From Actinomycetota bacterium (GTDB lineage: Bacteria > Actinomycetota > Geothermincolia > Fen-727 > Anoxymicrobiaceae), in NCBI GenBank assembly GCA_003154635.1, contig PMDX01000276.1:1-5451 (forward strand): DNA of 5,451 bases. The letters are read 5' to 3'. The translations under genes were made by a program, and so were the position numbers. The stretch's first letter is position 1. The number at the start of each line of letters is the position of its first letter. Shown piece after piece: positions 1 through 5,451 of this stretch. The notes beneath the pieces were generated by a model that was not told the origin of the DNA, did no database searches, and saw only the letters and a program-made list of their open reading frames with translations.

Positions 1-2289
1 ATAATCGGCGTCGGGATATTCATCGCGTCCTCGATGTCGTACAGAAATCTCCAGACATCCTATCTGCACACGTATGAGAAGCTCCATTTCGCTGACTTCC
101 GTGTCATCTCTGACAGCGTACCCAGGTATGTCGTTGACCGGGACCGCCAGATCAGGGGCGTGACCATGGTAACCCCCCGCGTCAGAAAAGACCTCTCGTT
201 CTCGATCCCCGGTGGCAAAAAACTCATAGGGCGAACTACCGGTGTACCTCTCGAGCGCCCCATGGTCGACGACCTCCTGGTCAAGGAGGGCAGGTACTTC
301 GAAAAGGGCGCCAAGATGGTGTGCATCGCTGAGTCACACTTCGCGAAGTTCTATCATCTTCACCCCGGCGACACAATCTTCTATATAAAACAGGGCACGG
401 AGATTCCGGTAAAGATCATTGGGGTGGCCGGGAGTCCCGAGTACCTGGTGCTCGCCGGTGAGAAGGGCGACTTCAGCCCGATGCTGTCCGCCACGGCCAT
501 GGCGATACTCTATATGCCGATATCTGACGTCCAGTCCATGGCGGGAATGCCCAACCAGTACAACCAGGTCCTCTTCAAGGTGAAGGACCCCAAGCATATG
601 GATCCCCAGATAACCGCCGCCGAAGAGGTGATGAAAAACACCGGCATCCAGGAGGTTACGACCCAGGCTGAGCATCGGGGCAACCAGATGCTCAAGATGG
701 ACCTCGAAGGCTTCAAGAGTTTCGCGCTTTTCTTCCCCCTCCTCTTTCTGGGCATCGCCTGCTTCAGCATCTACATTCTGCTCTCGAGGCTCGTCTATAC
801 CCAGCGACCGTTCATCGGGGTCATGCGTGCAATGGGATATACGCGAAGGCAGATCCTTATGCATTACCTCTCCTTCGCGTTGATCATAGGGATACTCGGG
901 GCGATCATCGGCGCCATACTGGGCTATGCGGTGTCATACGTCATCACAAGCGTCTATGCGAACACCATCGGGATACCGCTGGTGAGCATCAAGGTGACGT
1001 GGTCCGTCATGATAGAAGGCATGCTTCTGTCGTTGGCGTTCTGCGCGTTCGCGGGCATCATGCCCGCGCTCTCGTCGGCGCGCCTCGATCCTACCCAGGC
1101 GATGCGCGGAGAAACCCTTCAGCAGCAGTTTAAGATGCCTCTTTTCGAGAAGTACTTCCCCCCTCTTTCAAAGATGCCGATGTTCGTGAAGGTGCCGTTG
1201 AGGAACATGTTCAGGAACAAGCGACGCACGGCATTCACGATCATCGGGCTGATGTTCTCGGTCATGATCGTGCTTGTGTTCCTTGCCGTGCTCAACACGG
1301 CCGGTGACGCGCTGAACCGTGGCTTCAACCTGAACAACAAGTTCGACATGGTTGCCGTGTTCCTGGGTGACCGTGACGCCGCGTTGGCTAATAAGATCAG
1401 AAGGCTGCCCGGTATCGCCGAGGTTGAGCCTAACGTGGCCAGCAACGTGAAGTTGACGTTCAACGGGACTACTTCCGATGCGGTGATGATGGGCCTCGAG
1501 CCGACAACGAAGATGCGGGAGTTCTTCACACCCGACCGAAAACAGATCCAGCTCACGGACCGCCACGTGCTCATGAACCAGTACTACCATAACAAGAAAG
1601 GTGTAAACGTCGGCGACGTGGTAAAACTGACATCCCAGTACCGCACGATGTCGTTCATCGTGTCGCCCTTCATCGAAGAACCGATGGGAAACATGGTGTA
1701 TATACCGCGGGTCGAGGCCCAGGAGTTGATGGACTACGGGATGACGAGCCGCGGCAGCTTCTATGTGAAAGTGGTTCCGGGTCAGTACGAGGAGGCCCGT
1801 GCCTCTCTCGAGAAGATGCGGGGCCTGGCCACGACCATCGACCTCAGGCAGATAAAGCAAGAGGTCGAGAGCTACATGGGTCTGATGTATGTAATAGTCT
1901 ACGTCATGCTCGTGTTCGCACTGATAATGGCATTCACGCTCACGTTCAACACGATCACCATTAACATTCTTGAGCGCGAGAAGGAGATAGCTACGATCAG
2001 GACCATCGGGACGGAATCATGGAAGATATCGGCGATGTCCACCATCGAGAACGTCACATACGGTTTGTTGTCCATTGTGCCAGGAATAATCCTCGGCATC
2101 ATGATAGGCAGATATGCGCTGAGCCTTCAGCAATCCGAGTTCATGACGCTGACCCTCGTGGTGAACCCTTCGAGCATCGTTCTCGTGGCTGTCGGGATCA
2201 TCGCCATACTTCTCATCTGCCAGGTCCCGTCGCTCCGGTACGTCAAGAGGGTCCAGTTGGCCGAGGCGACCAAGGAGAGGGGCGCTTGA
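1..2289 (+). CDS. FtsX/MacB-family ABC transporter permease, two-module, 5' partial
   Basis: This is the membrane subunit of an ABC exporter of the FtsX/MacB/LolCE type. Such permeases couple ATP hydrolysis by a cytoplasmic ATPase to work on lipids, lipoproteins, peptides or cell-wall enzymes outside the membrane. The frame is open from base 1, so the gene starts upstream; 762 residues are visible and probably only 20-30 are missing. The end of helix 1 is residues 1-10, followed by an extracytoplasmic domain (about 25-225). The first FtsX module has helices near 241-262, 294-319 and 336-358, with a typical cytoplasmic loop (RPFIGVMRAMGYTRRQI). Helix 5 (411-435) opens the second half, with a second extracytoplasmic domain (about 440-615). 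The second FtsX module has helices near 630-657, 683-709 and 724-742, with the loop EREKEIATIRTIGTES. The duplicated layout and loops make the family call firm. The substrate is unknown, and the partner ATPase gene is probably just upstream, outside the window. Confidence 0.93.
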   Translation: MIGVGIFIASSMSYRNLQTSYLHTYEKLHFADFRVISDSVPRYVVDRDRQIRGVTMVTPRVRKDLSFSIPGGKKLIGRTTGVPLERPMVDDLLVKEGRYFEKGAKMVCIAESHFAKFYHLHPGDTIFYIKQGTEIPVKIIGVAGSPEYLVLAGEKGDFSPMLSATAMAILYMPISDVQSMAGMPNQYNQVLFKVKDPKHMDPQITAAEEVMKNTGIQEVTTQAEHRGNQMLKMDLEGFKSFALFFPLLFLGIACFSIYILLSRLVYTQRPFIGVMRAMGYTRRQILMHYLSFALIIGILGAIIGAILGYAVSYVITSVYANTIGIPLVSIKVTWSVMIEGMLLSLAFCAFAGIMPALSSARLDPTQAMRGETLQQQFKMPLFEKYFPPLSKMPMFVKVPLRNMFRNKRRTAFTIIGLMFSVMIVLVFLAVLNTAGDALNRGFNLNNKFDMVAVFLGDRDAALANKIRRLPGIAEVEPNVASNVKLTFNGTTSDAVMMGLEPTTKMREFFTPDRKQIQLTDRHVLMNQYYHNKKGVNVGDVVKLTSQYRTMSFIVSPFIEEPMGNMVYIPRVEAQELMDYGMTSRGSFYVKVVPGQYEEARASLEKMRGLATTIDLRQIKQEVESYMGLMYVIVYVMLVFALIMAFTLTFNTITINILEREKEIATIRTIGTESWKISAMSTIENVTYGLLSIVPGIILGIMIGRYALSLQQSEFMTLTLVVNPSSIVLVAVGIIAILLICQVPSLRYVKRVQLAEATKERGA
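2272..2277 (+). promoter_or_regulatory. Alternative ribosome binding site AAGGAG for TTG 2286
   Basis: AAGGAG lies inside the last codons of the permease, with 8 bases to TTG 2286. That TTG is in frame with the pseudo-peptidase and overlaps the permease stop as TTGA. The Shine-Dalgarno match is stronger than that at GTG 2376. Using it would give a protein with a 44-residue stretch before the hydrophobic signal core, which is unusually long. It could drive coupled translation or a second, longer isoform. Confidence 0.3.
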
Positions 2290-2296
2290 CCTCTCC
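2274..2296 (+). other. Hairpin over the permease stop codon
   Basis: GGAGAGG (2274-2280) and CCTCTCC (2290-2296) form a perfect 7-base-pair stem with a 9-base loop that contains the permease TGA. No T-tract follows, so it is not a standard intrinsic terminator. The left arm contains part of the AAGGAG site, so the fold would hide the TTG 2286 start until ribosomes finishing the permease open it. Confidence 0.35.
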
Positions 2297-2339
2297 CCCG
2301 TCGATGACGACGGTTCACATGCGCCCAGGGATGCGGTTC

Positions 2340-2348
2340 TGTTATACT
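2340..2348 (+). promoter_or_regulatory. Candidate extended -10 promoter (TGT-TATACT)
   Basis: TGTTATACT matches the bacterial extended -10 element TGn-TATAAT with one mismatch. The hexamer is 2343-2348, 27 bases before GTG 2376. Transcription would start near 2355, leaving a leader of about 20 bases. A TTCACA at 2314-2319 resembles a -35 box, but the 23-base spacer is too long, so the extended -10 would have to act largely alone. If real, it lets the pseudo-peptidase be transcribed separately from the permease and argues that this stretch is not coding. It is a single short match, so confidence is limited. Confidence 0.35.
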
Positions 2349-2363
2349 CACCGGGAAATACTC

Positions 2364-2369
2364 GAAAGG
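2364..2369 (+). promoter_or_regulatory. Ribosome binding site GAAAGG for GTG 2376
   Basis: GAAAGG ends 6 bases before GTG 2376, a normal spacing, although the match to the anti-Shine-Dalgarno sequence is only moderate. This site, together with the signal peptide that immediately follows, is the reason GTG 2376 is preferred over the upstream TTG 2286 and the ATG codons at 2304, 2319 and 2331. Confidence 0.45.
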
Positions 2370-2375
2370 TTTGTC

Positions 2376-4037
2376 GTGCACGGAAATCCGCGTAATCCCG
2401 GGTCTTTTGCCACTCGAATAACGCTTGCGACCGCGATGCTGGCAGTGATGCTGGTCGTTACCTTGTGCCCTGCCGCCGCGGGGGCTGAACCGAAGGTGAA
2501 GTACCAGTTGAAGTCAGATCCCTCCAATCCATCTGCAGTAGACGTCTCGATTACGTTCAACTCCAGACAGGGGGAAAAAGTTATGCTGGCGCCATCGAAG
2601 AACGCCGGCATGTACCCATATGAGGGGTCTTCACCAGCGGTCGAGATACTGCCACCGGCTGACTCTCCATATTCGGTCGAGGTACCTTCATCTCCAGGTG
2701 GAGGGTGGGCTGTCACATCTACCGAGGCTGGTGAAGTGACAGTGCCGTACAAGGTCAGTTTCACTAATTCAAACGCCGCTACGCGCGACGTAGAGACTCC
2801 TGGAGGCACCGCGCCCCCGCAAGCCATATCCATACCCGATCTAAAGGTTTTCAGGGCCTGTGACGTCCTTCTGTGCCCTCTGAAAGCAGAGGGGGGCAAG
2901 CCGATTGCAACGGAGTACACGGTCGATATCGTGTTGCCGTCCGGGCAAAGCGCTCTGGTGCCGTGGGATGCGGGCAGCAGCGCGGGTTCGTTCTCGGTCA
3001 GTGGGCAGTCTCAACTGCTTGAAAACTATATCGCCTGGGGAAAGCTGAACATAATCAAGGCGAAAGCGGCGAAGACAGCAATATCGCTCGGCTATTCGAG
3101 CGATTATTCTGGATTGAGCGACAACGAGCGCAAGGCTTACGACAACGCGATGGTCGCACTATTCGAGCGGCTTACAAAAACGCTCGGTGACAGGACCGGG
3201 CTCGGTAACCTGACTGTTGTACTGTGTGGAGAGAAAAGATGTGGACTCAAAACGCCGGCGTCGGGCACGATGCTCGGGTCCGTGGTGTTATGTCACGGTG
3301 GAAAGCTGCTCGACGGAGATGCGGCCACCGCTGCGGCGAGCGGCTTCTTCGGACTGTGGAACAACTTCTCCCTGGTCCCGAAAGCCGGTGGTGACGCACA
3401 GTGGTTCCATGCCGGGTTGCCGCTCTTCTACCCGAGGCGAGTCGCGGCGGAAACGGGCCTTGCGGATTCCAGCGACGCGTTCAAGAGCTTCTCGGCCGTG
3501 TACAAGTCATACCTGACCAACCCGTCCGCGACGAAGGTATCGCTGGCCGATGCGTCCGACCGGACGGCCGAGAGGGCGTTACAGGCTCAGAAAGGCGCGG
3601 CGCTATGTGCCTCGATCTCGCTGAGGCTCGAGAATGAATCCAAAAGCAAGAACGTCAAGGATATCGATACGCTTCTTGGTGCCATGACCGCGAAATACGA
3701 CAATCTGAAAAACGGCGAGACCTACACGCTTGCGGATTTAAGCGAGATGGTAGAGACGGCTACCGGCACCAGTTGGGACAGGTACTTCGAGGGTCGCGTG
3801 CGCGGTACCGAGGCCGTGCTGACGTCGGAGTTTTCCGCCACAAACCTGTTCGGGAACACCACCTCGACGGGACGGCCCCTTATCGTTGGCAAAGGCTCGG
3901 GAAAGAGCTGGATATACCTCGCGATCGCGATCGCGATCATCATGCTTGTACCGATAGTGTTCAACACTTATATCAAGCGTGCGGTGAACCTCGACTTGTC
4001 CATGCCCAAGATCCTCCCTGACGACGACGATGACTGA
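2376..4037 (+). CDS. Exported, membrane-anchored M61-like pseudo-peptidase (catalytic residues lost)
   Basis: The protein has 553 residues from GTG 2376. It has a basic N-terminus, a hydrophobic core (15-32) and a likely signal-peptidase site at AAAGA/E (37/38). A beta-rich region lies at about 40-220 and an M61-like region at about 225-485. A C-terminal helix (512-532) is followed by a short cytoplasmic tail ending in five aspartates. M61 landmarks occur in order: GLKT (290-293, where M61 has GLEH), SGFFGLWN (322-329, where M61 has HEFFHLWN), WFHAG (343-347, where M61 has W-x-x-E-G), then GLPLFY, YLTNPS, KGAAL (406-410) and RYFEGRVRGTE (469-479). Both zinc histidines, the catalytic glutamate and the third zinc ligand are absent, so peptidase activity is not expected. 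The PDZ domain usual in M61 is replaced by a membrane anchor. A role as binding partner or sensor for the adjacent permease is inferred. The start is uncertain: TTG 2286 would add 30 residues and overlaps the permease stop. The homology was judged by eye. Confidence 0.8.
   Translation: MHGNPRNPGSFATRITLATAMLAVMLVVTLCPAAAGAEPKVKYQLKSDPSNPSAVDVSITFNSRQGEKVMLAPSKNAGMYPYEGSSPAVEILPPADSPYSVEVPSSPGGGWAVTSTEAGEVTVPYKVSFTNSNAATRDVETPGGTAPPQAISIPDLKVFRACDVLLCPLKAEGGKPIATEYTVDIVLPSGQSALVPWDAGSSAGSFSVSGQSQLLENYIAWGKLNIIKAKAAKTAISLGYSSDYSGLSDNERKAYDNAMVALFERLTKTLGDRTGLGNLTVVLCGEKRCGLKTPASGTMLGSVVLCHGGKLLDGDAATAAASGFFGLWNNFSLVPKAGGDAQWFHAGLPLFYPRRVAAETGLADSSDAFKSFSAVYKSYLTNPSATKVSLADASDRTAERALQAQKGAALCASISLRLENESKSKNVKDIDTLLGAMTAKYDNLKNGETYTLADLSEMVETATGTSWDRYFEGRVRGTEAVLTSEFSATNLFGNTTSTGRPLIVGKGSGKSWIYLAIAIAIIMLVPIVFNTYIKRAVNLDLSMPKILPDDDDD
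3921..3938 (+). repeat. (GCGATC)3 tandem repeat inside the membrane-anchor codons
   Basis: Three perfect copies of GCGATC encode alternating Ala-Ile residues in the C-terminal membrane helix of the pseudo-peptidase. The array contains two overlapping GCGATCGC palindromes, the octamer known as HIP1 in cyanobacteria. Here it is most simply a low-complexity hydrophobic coding stretch, possibly prone to slippage by two codons. Confidence 0.8.
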
Positions 4038-4051
4038 GCCCGGATTCCAGG

Positions 4052-4870
4052 TCAGCCGCAGTATCCTCCGATCCTGCTGAACAGCTTCTCCGGTTTCCAG
4101 TCAAGCTCTTTGCCCAGGAACATCCTCTTTGCGCCGGTGCGCTCTTCAAAGCCGTTGTCCAGGAGGAACTCAGCCGCCACCTCGTTCTGCTCGGGTATCA
4201 CAGTGGTTCTTTCGAACAGACGATGTTTAACGTAAAGCAACCTCAAGCCGGCTTCGGCACTCGATGCCACTATCAGCCCTTCACCAAGGTCCGGTAAGAA
4301 ATAACCGGACAGCCCGCGCGAGCGCACGTCGTCACAAATCCACCCGGTGGAACAGCCGGTCTTGATGAAGAGCGCCCTGTCTTCGCGGGTGATCTCCCTG
4401 TCCAGTTCCAGGATGTCCGGCAGATCGCGGGCTGAGATCGGCCTGATTTCCATGTCGTTTGCATGTTCGGCCAGTTCTCCGCCCGTGAAGGACCTGTAAG
4501 AGGTGCCGGTGGCAAACCCAAGCTTTGGATATAGCTTCTCCCCCATCTCCGTAGCGATCAACAGTAGAAGGTCGCATCCCAAAGACCTCAAGATATCCAT
4601 CATCGTACGCGCAAGCTCGAATCCAATACCCCGTCTCCTGAACTCGGGCGCAACTATCACGTTGCCGAGCCAGCCGACGTTGCCGTTGACGATCCCCTCC
4701 GCGGTTCCCACCAGCTTTCCGTCGATCACAGCGACTATGGCGTGAAAAAACGGTTGCTCGAAGTACTTCCTGAAGAAGCCGGCAAGGTCGTAAGTCCATG
4801 TATCAGGGGTCAGGTCGTGCAGAAGGGTAATCTCAACGTCTTCAAGCCGTCTTATCTCGAGACCTTTCAT
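4052..4870 (-). CDS. Two-domain GNAT family N-acetyltransferase (GNAT + YitH/HolE-like C-terminal domain)
   Basis: This is a 272-residue cytoplasmic protein predicted to transfer an acyl group from acetyl-CoA to an unknown amine. The N-terminal GNAT domain (about 3-130) shows the strand NVIVAPEF followed by the acetyl-CoA pyrophosphate loop R78-x-x-G81-x-G83 and helix. The late GNAT signature EKLYPKLGF (111-119) follows. From about residue 141 a second GNAT-like unit begins (MEIRPISARDLPDILELD). It ends with NGF (239-241), T245, RM (249-250), G253 and a GGYCG terminus. This resembles the Acetyltransf_18 (YitH/HolE) C-terminal domain. ATG 4870 was chosen because homology starts at EIRRLEDVEIT. 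The frame stays open further upstream, but that stretch overlaps queC and has unlikely composition. A GAGGAAGG site lies 13 bases upstream, a long spacing. The gene sits 52 bases after queC, probably co-transcribed. Substrate cannot be told; the fold call is firm and the C-terminal family likely. Confidence 0.85.
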   Translation of the reverse strand: MKGLEIRRLEDVEITLLHDLTPDTWTYDLAGFFRKYFEQPFFHAIVAVIDGKLVGTAEGIVNGNVGWLGNVIVAPEFRRRGIGFELARTMMDILRSLGCDLLLLIATEMGEKLYPKLGFATGTSYRSFTGGELAEHANDMEIRPISARDLPDILELDREITREDRALFIKTGCSTGWICDDVRSRGLSGYFLPDLGEGLIVASSAEAGLRLLYVKHRLFERTTVIPEQNEVAAEFLLDNGFEERTGAKRMFLGKELDWKPEKLFSRIGGYCG

Positions 4871-4883
4871 TGCCGCGGCCGGA

Positions 4884-4891
4884 CCTTCCTC
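4884..4891 (-). promoter_or_regulatory. Ribosome binding site GAGGAAGG for the acetyltransferase
   Basis: On the minus strand GAGGAAGG lies 13 bases before ATG 4870. The sequence is a good purine-rich match but the spacing is long. It falls inside an 18-codon reading frame linking queC to this gene, so coupled initiation may compensate. Confidence 0.45.
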
Positions 4892-4922
4892 GAATGCCGC
4901 TGAAGCCGTATTGCCGGGTTCA

Positions 4923-5451
4923 TCACTGGTCGAAATCGGTATGATCGATACCGGCGGATTCGAACGCGGCCCGCCTGGTGACGCAGGAGTCGCAACGCCC
5001 GCATGGTGTGCCGTCCCTGGGCGCATAACACGAGAAAGTCAGATCCCACGGGACGCCGAGGGACTGACCAATCGACACGACCTGAGCCTTGGTCATCTCA
5101 AGCAATGGTGCGACAACTGTGATTTCGGGAGAGTCGAGCGCGAGCCTGCCAGCGGCCTCCGCGGACCTGACGAAACCCGGTCGGCAGTCGGGGTAGCCCG
5201 CGTCGTCCAGCGCGCTCGGGCCGAAGTATACGGTGGACGCTCCGCGCGCGCCTGCAAGGCCGAACGCAAAAGCAAGGAACACCAGGTTGCGGCCCGGGAA
5301 AAAGGTGGGCGCTATGCCGGATTCATTGATCTCGCTCTCGGTACGGTCGAGTGGCACGGAGGCGCTCTCTTCGGTAAGGATGCCTTCGTACGGGAACATT
5401 ATTCCCGACACGACGAACCTGGATACGCCCGCCGCTTCGCACAGGGCCCGG
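4923..5451 (-). CDS. queC: 7-cyano-7-deazaguanine synthase QueC, 5' partial
   Basis: QueC converts 7-carboxy-7-deazaguanine, ammonia and ATP to preQ0, the precursor of queuosine (or of archaeosine in archaea), in the cytoplasm. The frame is open to the right edge, so about 175 C-terminal residues are visible of a usual 220-240. The N-terminal ATP-binding SGGxDS loop lies outside the window. Diagnostic stretches, numbered from the first complete codon at the edge, are FFPGRN (50-55, matching the family's P-x-R-N) and GPSALDDAGYPDCRPGF (77-93, matching G-x-N-x-x-D-x-S-G-Y-P-D-C-R-P). APLLEMTKAQVV follows at about 114-125. The C-terminal zinc site has four cysteines in SCY...PCGRCDSC (141, 150, 153, 156). 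All cysteines are intact, so there is no sign of decay in the visible part. GTG 5411 lies inside the conserved sequence and is not the true start. Other queuosine genes may lie upstream, outside the window. Confidence 0.93.
   Translation of the reverse strand, partial: RALCEAAGVSRFVVSGIMFPYEGILTEESASVPLDRTESEINESGIAPTFFPGRNLVFLAFAFGLAGARGASTVYFGPSALDDAGYPDCRPGFVRSAEAAGRLALDSPEITVVAPLLEMTKAQVVSIGQSLGVPWDLTFSCYAPRDGTPCGRCDSCVTRRAAFESAGIDHTDFDQ

Noticed and set aside
1168..1860. Long open frame of 230 codons on the minus strand opposite the permease
   Set aside because: It lies wholly opposite a strongly supported membrane-protein gene, is rich in His and Arg and shows no recognisable domain. 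It is a typical antisense shadow of GC-biased codons.
2019..2375. Long upstream extension of the pseudo-peptidase frame to ATG 2019
   Set aside because: The extension would overlap the last 270 bases of the permease in another frame and encodes an Arg/His-rich stretch without homology. A signal peptide starts right after GTG 2376.
2290..2375. Intrinsic terminator after the permease
   Set aside because: The 7-bp hairpin at 2274-2296 is followed by CCCGTCGATG with no T-tract, so it does not fit a Rho-independent terminator.
2448..2468. Possible lipoprotein signal at Cys31 of the pseudo-peptidase
   Set aside because: The residues before the cysteine are V-T-L; a lipobox needs Gly, Ala or Ser at -1. 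The AAAGA/E site for signal peptidase I fits better.
2348..2920. Open frame of 190 codons on the minus strand opposite the pseudo-peptidase 5' part
   Set aside because: It overlaps the signal peptide and beta-rich region of the real gene and has low-complexity Ser/Gly/Pro composition without any motif.
3921..3938. HIP1 (GCGATCGC) as evidence for a cyanobacterial origin
   Set aside because: The octamers arise only from a tandem GCGATC repeat coding for Ala-Ile in a membrane helix. I noticed none elsewhere in the window, and the gene content gives no cyanobacterial sign.
4871..5026. 52-residue N-terminal extension of the acetyltransferase to ATG 5026
   Set aside because: It would overlap queC by about 100 bases and encodes a Pro/Ser/Ala-rich stretch. 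The GNAT domain starts immediately after ATG 4870.

Overview
The window (about 57-58% G+C by eye) looks bacterial: it has Shine-Dalgarno-like sites, a candidate extended -10 promoter, a Sec-type signal peptide and tightly packed genes. Mixed use of ATA and AGG codons with GC-rich codons hints at an anaerobic or deep-branching lineage, but four genes do not allow a taxon to be named.

Left half, plus strand. Bases 1-2289 encode most of an eight-helix, two-module FtsX/MacB-type ABC transporter permease, missing only its extreme N-terminus. It is followed by an exported, C-terminally membrane-anchored protein (2376-4037). That protein aligns by eye with the catalytic and C-terminal parts of M61 (glycyl aminopeptidase-like) metallopeptidases, but every expected zinc or catalytic residue is replaced: HEFFH reads SGFFG, WxxEG reads WFHAG and GLEH reads GLKT. 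It is probably a pseudo-peptidase and may be an extracytoplasmic partner of the permease. The 86-base gap holds a hairpin over the permease stop codon, a candidate promoter and two competing start sites for the second gene.

Right half, minus strand, convergent with the first pair. The C-terminal three quarters of queC (7-cyano-7-deazaguanine synthase) enters from the right edge. It is followed 52 bases later by a two-domain GNAT acetyltransferase (N-terminal GNAT fold plus a YitH/HolE-like C-terminal domain). The gap between them contains an 18-codon reading frame that overlaps the queC stop and the acetyltransferase start, possibly a translational-coupling device. The two converging gene pairs are separated by only 14 bases and no classical intrinsic terminator is visible.

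No tRNA, rRNA, CRISPR array, insertion sequence or attachment site was recognised. The most interesting item is the membrane-anchored M61-like pseudoenzyme next to the permease.
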